A stretch of 64,000 bases of DNA from Planctomycetota bacterium (GTDB taxonomy: Bacteria; Planctomycetota; Planctomycetia; Pirellulales; PLA5). The stretch covers positions 19,079-83,078 of the forward strand of contig QEVJ01000050.1 of assembly GCA_003576845.1 (NCBI GenBank), read 5' to 3'. Below are positions 9,541-17,244 of this stretch, one piece after another. Numbering within the stretch: position 1 is the stretch's first letter; every line of letters begins with the position of its first letter. Both the position numbers and the translations under genes were made by a program. The notes under the pieces were generated by a model that did not search any database, was not told the origin of the DNA, and worked only from the letters and a program-made list of their open reading frames with translations.

Positions 9541-9946
9541 GGAGGCGTCCCTTCGTTCGCGACGCGGCAGCGGCCAAACGGCGCAGGGGAGCTGCCGAAC
9601 TCGCGATCGTATGTGTCAACGTATTGGCGTTACCCGAATTCCATCGCTGCGTACAATGTCTGAGGAGATCGACAGCCTACCAGCGGGGAGTGTGGCCGTC
9701 AACAAAGTCAAGACGCGGGGGAGAACTTTGTTCGGGGGCACGGTCGCGGCGTCACCGTTGGCTTGTCCAGCAGTGAGGATGCACGTTTGACGTTGCAGCG
9801 CGAATCGCACTGCTGGACAAGCCAGCAGTGGCACACGGAACAATGGTGGAAGCGGACAGCGGCACGCGGCGCAAGCCATGGCGCCTCGAGGCGGCCCATT
9901 CGGACAGCGGCGAGAGATGCCGCCGATTGCCGCGAGCGTCCGGCGA
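9541..9946. other. Intergenic stretch with one palindromic element
   Basis: No convincing gene is present. The only recognisable content is the stem-loop element at 9759-9836; the rest shows no promoter, terminator or repeat I can support. Confidence 0.6.
9759..9836 (-). repeat. Palindromic stem-loop element, family 1, copy 1
   Basis: Arms GGCTTGTCCAGCAGTG and CACTGCTGGACAAGCC face each other across a loop of about 40 bases. The whole unit, loop included, matches the reverse complement of the element at 54608-54699. This copy lacks the outermost part of the left arm. It is not inside a gene. Confidence 0.85.
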
Positions 9947-11398
9947 CTATTCCAGGCGGCCGGCGGAGACCGTCAACGCCGCGCTCTCGTTGGGTTGCGC
10001 GGAAAGCGTTGCGGGACGGCGCGCTGGGGCGGTTTCCGGCCATGGTACGCGCGTGGTCGAAGCGCCTTCACGCGGCGGAGGGTTGTCCTCGCGCTCGACA
10101 TTGGGACGCTCGGCTTCGAGGCCCGGACCCGTGTAATAGAAATCCAGGTTCCGCGAACCCCACACGACGGCCGAGAGAAACGCGGCGAGGATCACGCTGC
10201 TGGCGATCGACCAGCGGAACATCGTGCGGCGGTAATTCCTTTTGTGCCGGACGATCAAGCGATCGAGCGATGGATCGGGAAGCGAAGACTGTGGGTTGAC
10301 GGTTGCCGATGGGACGCTGAGTGCGGAATCGATAATCCCGGCAACGCGCGGATCGCCGGTAAGTTCCGCCAGCGCTGCGGGCGGCTGCGATACGCCGTTG
10401 CGGGGTGGCGGCGGCTCAAGGACCGTGTCGCGCAGCGCGAGCGGATCGACGGTCGTGTCGGTGAACGTCGGCGTCAAGCTCGGCAGAGCCGGCAACGCGC
10501 CGTTATCCGGCTGGAAGGCCGGGTCGGCGGCGGCGGAATTCTCGGCGGCTGGGTTTTCGGCGGCGAGTTCACTGGCGACGGCCGGGCTGGCCGCGGGCGC
10601 CGAGAACGGCGCGGGTTCGCGAGCGTCCGAGCCGCCGTCGACGACGAACACAGGCGTGCTATCGGCGCTGACGGCAACGCCCGAATCGGACGCGGCGTCG
10701 GTTGCGTGCGACTTCGACTTGGCGTGGCTCCAGCGCACGAGCGTCATGCTCGGCTTACCGAGGGTGACGACATCGCCGGCCAGAACGGGACTGGCCGCGA
10801 CGCGCCGGCCGCGCACGTAGGTGCCTTCACGGCTGAGCAGGTCGACGACCCAGGCGCTGCGGTCGTTCACGTAGAACAAGCAGTGATCGTGCGACACGTG
10901 GCGATTGCGCAATCGCAGGCGGCAACGCTCCGACTGGCCGACGAGCGTCACGGCGCTCGTAAGTTTTGCGCGGGCAATCCGCTCGCCGTGATGTTCGACG
11001 TCGAAGACCGGCGCATCGGCGAGGCTGTCGCCGGGGAGCGTCATGCTGCGACATTCCACTTCGCGTGGCGGCGTCGGGTTAATCGCCGGAATGCGTTCGA
11101 GGGCGATGTGATAGCCGCGCCAGACGAGGCAACCGGATCGGTAGAACGTGCCCGAGCGCCATTGCCCCGAGTGCGTAGCGAGATCGAGCCACGCGATGGC
11201 ATCGTCGGTGACGTGCAGGTAGAGCGCGACGGGCAGGTCGTCTCGCAGCGGCAGCACGACGTCGCACTGCGAACTCGCGCCGAGAAGCACGAATGGCTTG
11301 TCGAATTGACATACCTGTTGCACGCCGGGCCCGTCAATGCTTACGGACACGCCGTCGGCACACCAGAGCGAGGTCGGCGGTGACAGCACGGTCTGCAT
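9947..11398 (-). CDS. Membrane-anchored double-FHA-domain protein
   Basis: About 483 residues from ATG 11398; an upstream in-frame ATG at 11479 would add 27 arginine-rich residues with no better ribosome site. A degenerate FHA-like fold occupies roughly residues 25-100 (FVLLGASSQCDVVLP). A canonical FHA domain, the phosphothreonine reader, lies at about 145-225, with GQSERCRLRLRNRHVSHDHC. A long Ala/Pro/Ser-rich linker follows, then a basic stretch and one transmembrane helix (about 380-405, SIASSVILAAFLSAVVW), then a proline-rich tail. The topology suggests cytoplasmic FHA domains tethered to the membrane, reading Ser/Thr kinase signals. No kinase is encoded nearby; the partner is unknown. 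Confidence 0.85.
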   Translation of the reverse strand: MQTVLSPPTSLWCADGVSVSIDGPGVQQVCQFDKPFVLLGASSQCDVVLPLRDDLPVALYLHVTDDAIAWLDLATHSGQWRSGTFYRSGCLVWRGYHIALERIPAINPTPPREVECRSMTLPGDSLADAPVFDVEHHGERIARAKLTSAVTLVGQSERCRLRLRNRHVSHDHCLFYVNDRSAWVVDLLSREGTYVRGRRVAASPVLAGDVVTLGKPSMTLVRWSHAKSKSHATDAASDSGVAVSADSTPVFVVDGGSDAREPAPFSAPAASPAVASELAAENPAAENSAAADPAFQPDNGALPALPSLTPTFTDTTVDPLALRDTVLEPPPPRNGVSQPPAALAELTGDPRVAGIIDSALSVPSATVNPQSSLPDPSLDRLIVRHKRNYRRTMFRWSIASSVILAAFLSAVVWGSRNLDFYYTGPGLEAERPNVEREDNPPPREGASTTRVPWPETAPARRPATLSAQPNESAALTVSAGRLE

Positions 11399-11670
11399 GG
11401 CGGCTTCGCGCAATCGCCAAGGGACGGAAACGGGACGGCAACGGTAAGGTCGTCCTTCGGCTCGCCGCTTGCAAGGCATCGCGAGCGTTGGGCAACAAGG
11501 GTCTATTGTAACCGGCGATAGGGGACGGGGGGTGCGCAGTTTTTGACGTTTTTCTGCGAACCCGGCAAGAATCGGGACGGACTGTACGGGCTATTCCGCG
11601 GCTGCGCCCAAAAGCGCAGCCGGTGCGCTGACGAATCGCCTCGCCGCGACCGTTCCGCGTTGTTCCTAGG

Positions 11671-11997
11671 TTAAGCGAAAGAGCACGGAATGAGAACTAT
11701 TTCTTCGTCGAACATGAAAGAAAATCCGCCGGTCGCGAAGTTGGGGACGTCGGCGATGGCGGCCTGGCCCTCGGGAGAAGAAAGGATGGCGTCGAGGTCT
11801 GCACGGGTGTCGGCGTAGAGGCCGACGATCATGTAGTACGGCGGTTTTTCGCCGGGCACGGCCGATTCGCACTTGCCGATGGTCCAGCCCTTGAGACCCC
11901 GCATTCTCTGGGCAATCGGGAGGTGCGATTCGTGGTAATAGCGGTCGAATTCGGCCGGGTCGGTCGGGTGGCCGTAGAGCACGGTGAGGCGGTGCAT
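11671..11997 (-). CDS. EthD-like family protein
   Basis: 108 residues from ATG 11997. The sequence MHRLTVLYGHPTDPAEFDRY followed by YHESHLPIAQRMRGLKGWTI and a C-terminal YADTRADLDAILSSPEG is typical of the EthD ferredoxin-like dimeric alpha/beta-barrel family, whose first member helps ethyl tert-butyl ether degradation and whose general role is unclear. An upstream start at 12093 is open only because the octamer array at 12002-12068 happens to translate as proline/arginine repeats, so that extension is rejected. Expected to be a soluble small protein. It is followed by a spacer and then the FHA gene on the same strand. Confidence 0.85.
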   Translation of the reverse strand: MHRLTVLYGHPTDPAEFDRYYHESHLPIAQRMRGLKGWTIGKCESAVPGEKPPYYMIVGLYADTRADLDAILSSPEGQAAIADVPNFATGGFSFMFDEEIVLIPCSFA

Positions 11998-12323
11998 GGG
12001 TGGGCTCGGGGCTCGGGGCTCGGGGCTCGGGGCTCGGGGCTCGGGGCTCGGGGCTCGGGGCGCGGGACTGGATAATCTATCCGCTGGCGGCAAGGTGCGT
12101 CATCTTGCAATGATTGCGGACAAATATATGCCTTCGAGCCGTGCGAGAGCGATCCGGGCGCACTCGGGGGGCAAACGGAGCAAACTCTAGACACGGCCGG
12201 CACGGCGAGTTAATAAAGAATGCGCGATTTTACCGGCTGCGGAGTCGTGAACGGCTTTCGCACCGGCCCGCCGGACCGTCCTTCCCGCCTTTTTCATTTT
12301 CCATCGCACGAGAGGATCACACG
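11998..12323. other. Divergent spacer between EthD-like gene and Gfo/Idh/MocA gene
   Basis: The spacer holds the GGGGCTCG octamer array at 12002-12068. Beyond the array I see only AGAGGA at about 12310, serving as ribosome site for the oxidoreductase. Confidence 0.6.
12002..12068. repeat. Tandem GGGGCTCG octamer array
   Basis: About seven to eight head-to-tail copies of GGGGCTCG, the last degenerating to GGGGCGCG. It begins 4 bp upstream of the EthD-like start codon. Confidence 0.95.
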
Positions 12324-13544
12324 ATGGGTACGTTTCGTAGTCCCACGCGGCGCGAGTTCGTCAAGGCGGCCGGTGCCGCCGTGGCCGCGCCCTACGTCAT
12401 TACTTCGGCCGCGCTGGGCAATGCCAATCGCGCCGCGGCCAGCGAACGGATCGTCATGGCCGGTATCGGCATCGGCAACATGGGCCGCGGCGATCAGGGC
12501 GCATTTCTTGGCCGCGGCGACGTGCAGTACGTGGCTACGTGCGACGTTCGCCGGGGCGCACGCGAAGGCGCGAAGGACAACGTCAACAAGAAATACAACA
12601 ACTCCGACTGCAAGAGCTACGTCGACTTCCGCGAGATTCTCGGCCGCGACGATATCGACGCGGTTCACGTGGCAACGCCGGATCATTGGCACGCGATCAT
12701 GGTGATCGAGGCCTGCCGGCACGGGAAGGACGTGTATTGCCAGAAGCCGGAGTGCCGGACGCTCCGCGAAGGGTCGCTGATGGTGGAAGCGGCGCGGCGA
12801 TATGCCCGCGTGGTTTCGGGCGGTAGCCAGCGGGTGCTCGAAGATTACCGCGGCATCGTCAATTCGTGCTGGGGCGGCGAGCTTGGGCCGATCAAGTCGA
12901 TCAACGTCGAAGTCGGCCCGCTTTCGCAGCCGTGCAACCTGCCCGCCGAGGCGGTTCCGGACGGCATGGAATGGGATTTGTGGCTTGGCCCGGCGCCGTG
13001 GGCTCCGTACAACCATCATCGCTGCGACGGCAATTTCGGCACGAGCGGCAATAGCTGGCGATCGTACTTCGATTATTCCGGCGGCGGCATGACCGACTGG
13101 GGGGCGCACCATTTCGGCGGGGCGACGTTTGCCGTCGACGTTCGCGAGAAGCAGCCGACCGAGGTCGAATACATCATCGAAGGGGACAAGAAGTTCCTGG
13201 CGTTCAAATACGACAATGGGATCACGATCTATCACAACAAGCCCGGCTCGAAGAACATGCAGGTCGTTGGGACGCCGGGCGAGAAGCGCGAGGCGAAGCC
13301 GGTGCCGAGCTACAAGGGGAGCGGCGGGATCTACGGCGACTTCATCGAATGCGTGAAGACCCGCGAGCGGCCGTTCCGCGACATCGAGCTGGCGATCAAC
13401 ACGATGGTCGTGCCGCTTATGGGCATCGTGGCGTACAAGCTCGAACGCTCGCTCAAGTGGGACGCCAAGGCGCAGCAGTTCGTCGGCGACGAGCAGGCGA
13501 ATCGCAAGCTCGACCGGGCGCGGCGCGAGCCGTGGGTGCTGTAG
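12324..13544 (+). CDS. Gfo/Idh/MocA family oxidoreductase with Tat signal
   Basis: 406 residues from ATG 12324, preceded by AGAGGA. The N-terminus carries a twin-arginine signal (RREFVKAAGAAVAAPYV), so the folded enzyme is probably exported with its NAD(P) cofactor. The Rossmann start AGIGIGNMGRGDQGAFL follows, with DVRRGAREGAKD, ATPDHWHAI and the family's EKP-type motif appearing as YCQKPECRTL, which includes the conserved lysine. The C-terminal domain contains GGGMTDWGAHHFG. Such enzymes oxidise or reduce sugars and cyclitols; planctomycetes carry many paralogs. The substrate cannot be told from sequence. The following HEAT-repeat genes on the same strand may be co-transcribed. Confidence 0.95.
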   Translation: MGTFRSPTRREFVKAAGAAVAAPYVITSAALGNANRAAASERIVMAGIGIGNMGRGDQGAFLGRGDVQYVATCDVRRGAREGAKDNVNKKYNNSDCKSYVDFREILGRDDIDAVHVATPDHWHAIMVIEACRHGKDVYCQKPECRTLREGSLMVEAARRYARVVSGGSQRVLEDYRGIVNSCWGGELGPIKSINVEVGPLSQPCNLPAEAVPDGMEWDLWLGPAPWAPYNHHRCDGNFGTSGNSWRSYFDYSGGGMTDWGAHHFGGATFAVDVREKQPTEVEYIIEGDKKFLAFKYDNGITIYHNKPGSKNMQVVGTPGEKREAKPVPSYKGSGGIYGDFIECVKTRERPFRDIELAINTMVVPLMGIVAYKLERSLKWDAKAQQFVGDEQANRKLDRARREPWVL

Positions 13545-13600
13545 GGTCGAGGAGCAAGGAGCAAGGATTGAGGATTGAGGATTGAGGATTGAGGATTGAA
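13545..13600. repeat. GAGGATT heptamer array
   Basis: Starting right after the stop codon of the oxidoreductase, degenerate GGAGCAA units pass into four to five copies of GAGGATT (13563-13600), 28 bp before the next start codon. Confidence 0.9.
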
Positions 13601-13628
13601 CGTTTCTGCCTGAACAAGGATTATTAAT

Positions 13629-14336
13629 ATGTTGGATCAAGCGTTCGATGAACTGAACAAATACGATTGGGGCGTCGATCCGAAGGTCTTGCGGCCGATC
13701 GACGAGGCCGTCGTGAAGTGTCACGGCGACGAGGGGGCGCGGGCGAAGCTGGAGGAACGCTTTGCGGCCGTGCTATCGAGCGACGCGCCGCGGTCGGCGA
13801 AGGATTACGTTTGCCGCAAGCTGATGCTGATCGGCTCGGCGGCGTGCGTGCCGGCGCTGGCGGCGCTGTTGGGCGAAAAGGAGTTGTCGCACATGGCGCG
13901 GTACGCGCTCGAGCGGATTCCTGCCGGCGAGGCCGCGGAAGCGCTGCGCGACGCGGCGGGTAAGCTAAGCGGCGCCTTGCAAGCCGGCGCGATTTCGTCG
14001 CTGTGCTCGCGCGGCGATGTGGGAAGCGTTTCGGTGCTCGGCGGATTGGTCGGCGATTCGGACGCGGCGGTGGTGAAAGCCGCCGCGGCGGCGCTGGGTT
14101 CGATCGGCAACGGCGATGCCGCGGCGGCGCTGGCGAAGGCCGACGCGAAGGACGCCGAGGCCAAGGTCGCGACGACCGACGCGAAGCTCGCGTGCGCGGA
14201 GAACCTGGTCTCGGCCGGCAAGAAGACCGAGGCTTTGGCGATCTACAAGTCGCTTTCCGGCGACGATCAACCGAAGCACGTGTCGCTAGCGGCCAAGCGC
14301 GGCGTGCTGGCGTGCCTGGGGTCGAAGGCGGAGTAG
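13629..14336 (+). CDS. HEAT-repeat (PBS lyase-type) protein
   Basis: 235 residues from ATG 13629 with AAGGA at about 13616. After an N-terminal acidic helix region the protein is built of short alpha-helical repeats (for example ACVPALAALLGEKELSHMAR and ALGSIGNGDAAAALAKAD), the signature of HEAT-like repeats, and ends with a TPR-like AGKKTEALAIYKSL. There is no signal peptide, so it is probably cytoplasmic and acts as a protein-binding scaffold. It follows the Gfo/Idh/MocA gene and precedes a second, secreted HEAT protein; in planctomycetes such trios recur, which suggests a shared but undefined pathway. Confidence 0.8.
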   Translation: MLDQAFDELNKYDWGVDPKVLRPIDEAVVKCHGDEGARAKLEERFAAVLSSDAPRSAKDYVCRKLMLIGSAACVPALAALLGEKELSHMARYALERIPAGEAAEALRDAAGKLSGALQAGAISSLCSRGDVGSVSVLGGLVGDSDAAVVKAAAAALGSIGNGDAAAALAKADAKDAEAKVATTDAKLACAENLVSAGKKTEALAIYKSLSGDDQPKHVSLAAKRGVLACLGSKAE

Positions 14337-14352
14337 GCGCCATTGCGACGCC

Positions 14353-14492
14353 GTAGGTCAGGCCAAGCGGCAAATGGCGTTGTGCTCATGCGAGACGTCG
14401 TCCGCGCCGGCCTGAATCGGCGAGTGCTGTCAGGCCGGCGCGGATCGAGCCGTTCGATAATGGGCGGCCGAACGCCGCTTGGCCTGACCTAC
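14353..14492. repeat. Nested palindromic element, family 2
   Basis: Outer perfect 19-bp arms (14353-14371 and 14474-14492, GTAGGTCAGGCCAAGCGGC and its complement) enclose inner perfect 15-bp arms (14401-14415 and 14430-14444, TCCGCGCCGGCCTGA and its complement) around a 14-nt loop. This is an about 140-bp non-coding element between two HEAT genes. Confidence 0.9.
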
Positions 14493-14518
14493 ACGTGCTT
14501 ACACGTGCAACCACAGAG

Positions 14519-14567
14519 GCACACGGAGAGACGGAGGCGTACTGCGAGTCTCCGTTTCGCCGTGTGC
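14519..14567. repeat. Imperfect hairpin of the CACAGAGG word family
   Basis: The run GCACACGGAGAGACGGAG (14519-14536) pairs imperfectly with TCTCCGTTTCGCCGTGTGC (about 14549-14567), just upstream of the secreted HEAT-repeat gene. It is related in wording to the tracts near 18584 and 49036. Confidence 0.75.
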
Positions 14568-14608
14568 TCGTGTATTTGACGTTCGACAACTCGGCAAGGC
14601 GAATACGA

Positions 14609-16003
14609 ATGATGCGGTTTGGTTTTTTGACGCTCGTCGTAACGATGCTCATTGCTGGCGCCGGCAATCGCAACCATGCCGCAGCGCAGGACGATGCCGA
14701 GTTAGTCCAGGTCGTCGTGGAGTTGCTGGGCGACAAGGACAAGGACATCCGCGCGCTGGGGCTGGAGCAAGTGCGGACGCAGGCCAAGGGCGAGGCGGCG
14801 ACGAAGTTGTTTGCCGCTCAGTTGCCGAAGCTGCCGGCCGATGCACAGGTTGGGCTGCTTTCCGCGCTGGCGGATCGCGGCGACCGGGCGGCGCGGCCCG
14901 CGGTCGTAGAACTGCTCGGCGCGAGCAAAGACGAAGCGGTGCGCGTCGCAGCGATTGCGGCGCTCGGGCCGCTCGGCAAGACGGACGACGCGACGCTGCT
15001 CGTCGGTTTGCTCAAGAGCGATGCCAAGCCGGAAGCTGCGGCGGCGCGGAAGAGTCTCGTGCGGCTCGCGGACGACGGGGTGGGCGCGTCGATTTCGGCC
15101 CAGATGAAGGCCGCCGAGCCGGCGTTGCGGGTGGCGCTCATCGAAGTGCTCGTCGCGCGGCGCGAAAAGGCGGCGGTCGGCGATTTGCTGGCGGCCGCGG
15201 TCGACGAAAATGAAAAAGTGCGCGCCGCGGCGATGGCGGCGCTCGGCGAGCTTGCATCTGCGGAGCACGTCGGCGGAATGGTCCAGGGCGTGCTGGCTGC
15301 GACGAGCAATGCCGAGCGAGCGGCGGCGGAGAAGGCCGTCATGTTCGTCTGCGAGCGGATCGCGGATCCCGACAAGCGTGCGGAACCGCTGATTGCCGCG
15401 ATGGAGGGACTCAAGCCGGAAGATCGCGACGCGATGCTCTCGACGCTCGGGCGGATCGGCGGCGCGGCGGCGCTTGCGCGAATCGAGGCGGCGATTTCCG
15501 ACACCGACGCGAAGCAGCGCGACGTGGGCATTCGCGCAATTTGCAACTGGCCCGACGCGTCGATCGCGGCGCGGATTTTGGAATTAGCAACGAAAGCCGA
15601 AACGCCGGAGCAGCGGACGATGGCTCTGCGGGCGCTGATCCGCGTGGCGCCGCTGGCGGACAAACGCACGGACAAGGAGCGGCTCGAATTGCTGGCCAAG
15701 GCGATGAAGATGGCCCAGCGGGACGACGAGCGAAAGCTCGTGTTGCAGCGCTCTCGGGCCGTGCGGACGGTCGAATCGCTGCGCTACGTGCTGCCGTACG
15801 TCGACGACGCGAAGCTTTCCGAAACGGCCGCGGAGTCGGTCGTCGAGTTGGCGCATCATCGGGCGCTGCGCGATGCGAACAAGGAAGAGTTTCACCGGGC
15901 GCTCGACAAGGTAATCGCGAAGAGCAAAGACGCCGTGGTCGTCGATCGGGCGAAGCGGTACAAGCGCGGCGAGACGTGGGTGCGGCCGAAGCCGAGCGGG
16001 TGA
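14609..16003 (+). CDS. Secreted HEAT-repeat protein
   Basis: 464 residues from ATG 14609 (an adjacent ATG at 14612 is also possible). The N-terminus MMRFGFLTLVVTMLIAGAG followed by AAAQDD is a signal peptide. The rest is a series of about 30-residue helical repeats with VRVAAIAALGPLG, VRAAAMAALGELA and QRTMALRALIRVA, i.e. HEAT/PBS-lyase repeats over almost the full length. It probably forms a periplasmic or extracytoplasmic solenoid scaffold. The C-terminal KRYKRGETWVRPKPSG is typical of planctomycete HEAT proteins following heme or sugar-enzyme genes. No catalytic residues are visible. Confidence 0.85.
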   Translation: MMRFGFLTLVVTMLIAGAGNRNHAAAQDDAELVQVVVELLGDKDKDIRALGLEQVRTQAKGEAATKLFAAQLPKLPADAQVGLLSALADRGDRAARPAVVELLGASKDEAVRVAAIAALGPLGKTDDATLLVGLLKSDAKPEAAAARKSLVRLADDGVGASISAQMKAAEPALRVALIEVLVARREKAAVGDLLAAAVDENEKVRAAAMAALGELASAEHVGGMVQGVLAATSNAERAAAEKAVMFVCERIADPDKRAEPLIAAMEGLKPEDRDAMLSTLGRIGGAAALARIEAAISDTDAKQRDVGIRAICNWPDASIAARILELATKAETPEQRTMALRALIRVAPLADKRTDKERLELLAKAMKMAQRDDERKLVLQRSRAVRTVESLRYVLPYVDDAKLSETAAESVVELAHHRALRDANKEEFHRALDKVIAKSKDAVVVDRAKRYKRGETWVRPKPSG

Positions 16004-16004
16004 G

Positions 16005-16604
16005 TTACCCAAGCGCGGCGCGGAAGGCGGCGAGGCGCGGGGCGATTGGGCCGGGAGATTCGAGGCGGAAGTCGCCTTCGACGGGGGCGACGATGAGTTC
16101 GATGAATCGCGGGCCGGGCTGGTCGAGCGAGGTGGCCGCCTCTTGCCGCCAGCGATCGAGGTCATCGAAGGTGCGAGACGTCGAAATGCCGGCGTGTTCC
16201 GCGATGGCGACGAAATCGACGTGTTTGTGGGCGGCGCTCGCCGCGCCCGCGGCGGTGGCCTGTCCGCCGGTAACTTCGTAGACCGCGTTGTTGAAAAGGA
16301 CGATCGTCAAGTTCGCGGCGCCCGAGGCCGCGACCGTGACGAGCGAGCCGAGGTTCATCAGCAGCGAGCCGTCGCCGCCAAGCACGATGAATTCTCGGTC
16401 CGGCCGGGCGAGGGCGAGGCCCAGCGCGAGCGGAATCGCGCCGCCCATCGTCGACGGCAGGTAGTGGAAGTCGAGCGGATGCTGCGAGAGCCGGGGCCAT
16501 TCGCGGGCGGAACCCATCGACGTAATGACCGCCCGGTCGCCGCGAACGTCGCGCAGCACTTCAAGCGCGGCGACGAGCGGCATCGCTTTGTTCTTGCCGG
16601 CCAT
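16005..16604 (-). CDS. TPP-dependent decarboxylase, beta-type subunit (sulfopyruvate/phosphonopyruvate decarboxylase-like)
   Basis: 199 residues from ATG 16604. This is the C-terminal thiamine-pyrophosphate-binding half of a 2-oxo acid decarboxylase: MGGAIPLALGLALARPDREF leads into GGDGSLLMNLGSL (GDG at residues 77-79) and then LFNNAVYEVTGGQ, matching the GDG-to-N metal/TPP motif. The gene overlaps the preceding one by a TAATG stop-start, so the two are translationally coupled and almost certainly form an alpha/beta enzyme like ComD/ComE. Substrate is unknown; sulfopyruvate, phosphonopyruvate or another 3-carbon oxo acid are candidates. Confidence 0.85.
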   Translation of the reverse strand: MAGKNKAMPLVAALEVLRDVRGDRAVITSMGSAREWPRLSQHPLDFHYLPSTMGGAIPLALGLALARPDREFIVLGGDGSLLMNLGSLVTVAASGAANLTIVLFNNAVYEVTGGQATAAGAASAAHKHVDFVAIAEHAGISTSRTFDDLDRWRQEAATSLDQPGPRFIELIVAPVEGDFRLESPGPIAPRLAAFRAALG

Positions 16605-17089
16605 TACATGCTCCCTTCGGCCAGGAGGATGAACCCGGGCTGGTTCGCGACGAGGCACGCGCGGAAGTGTTCGGCGAGCCGAGGTTTGTCCGCTTCCGAC
16701 GCAATGAGGCGGTAGTTTACGCCCCAGGCATTGAGAATCGGCTCAGCGAAGCGGCGCGCGGAGTCGGGCGAGTTCGGCACGAGATAGCTGCGATGGCCAA
16801 CGATCGCCAGGATCGGTAATTGCAGATCGAACAGCGCGTTGCGGAGTGCGTCGCCCGACTCGAACATGCCGGTGGTCTGGATGACGACGAGCGGGCGGCG
16901 ACCGCCGACGTGCAAGCCGGCGGCGAGCGGCCAGGCTTCGCCCTCGCGACAGACGCGGATGAGCCGCAAGTCCGGTGCGGCGATGAGGGCCGTTTCCCAG
17001 GGGCCGATTTCCGAGTCGGGAATCCAGACGACATCGGTGATGCCGAGCGAAGTGAGTTCCGCAACGATCTCGGGGCCGGAGAAAAGCAT
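16604..17089 (-). CDS. TPP-dependent decarboxylase, alpha-type subunit
   Basis: 161 residues from ATG 17089; a longer frame to 17191 would translate word-repeat DNA and is rejected. It corresponds to the pyrimidine-binding half of TPP enzymes: EIVAELTSLGITDVVWIPDS, then VCREGEAWPLAAGLHVGG, where the glutamate is the expected cofactor-activating residue, and VIQTTGMFESGDALRNALF. The layout resembles sulfopyruvate decarboxylase alpha (ComD). It shares a single base with the beta gene at 16604. A 22-bp perfect inverted repeat lies just upstream (17098-17238). Confidence 0.85.
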   Translation of the reverse strand: MLFSGPEIVAELTSLGITDVVWIPDSEIGPWETALIAAPDLRLIRVCREGEAWPLAAGLHVGGRRPLVVIQTTGMFESGDALRNALFDLQLPILAIVGHRSYLVPNSPDSARRFAEPILNAWGVNYRLIASEADKPRLAEHFRACLVANQPGFILLAEGSM

Positions 17090-17097
17090 TTGGGAAT

Positions 17098-17238
17098 GCA
17101 AAATGCAAAATGAAGAATGCAGAATGAGAATTGCAGGATGGCGGGTGGGGATGGGCCAGTCAAGGTGTGCGTGGGAAACCGTGACCGCCACGCGGCATTC
17201 TTCATTCCGCGTTCTTCATTCTTCATTTTGCATTTTGC
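17098..17238. repeat. Inverted repeat spacer of AATGCAAAATG words
   Basis: Perfect 22-bp arms at 17098-17119 and 17217-17238, built of GCAAAATG / GAAGAATG words, enclose about 97 bp between the AnmK-like gene and the decarboxylase alpha gene. Confidence 0.9.
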
Positions 17239-17244
17239 CTTCCT

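Noticed and set aside
9759..9836. Rho-independent terminator
   Set aside because: The stem is long and the loop is about 40 bases, with no T-run; the matching second copy shows it to be a dispersed element.
9878..11383. 501-codon plus-strand frame
   Set aside because: Antisense to the double-FHA gene, with no recognisable domain.
12002..12068. CRISPR array
   Set aside because: The repeats are 8-bp units without spacers; no cas gene is present anywhere in the window.
12294..13724. 476-codon minus-strand frame
   Set aside because: Antisense to the Gfo/Idh/MocA gene, which has a full set of family motifs and a Tat signal.
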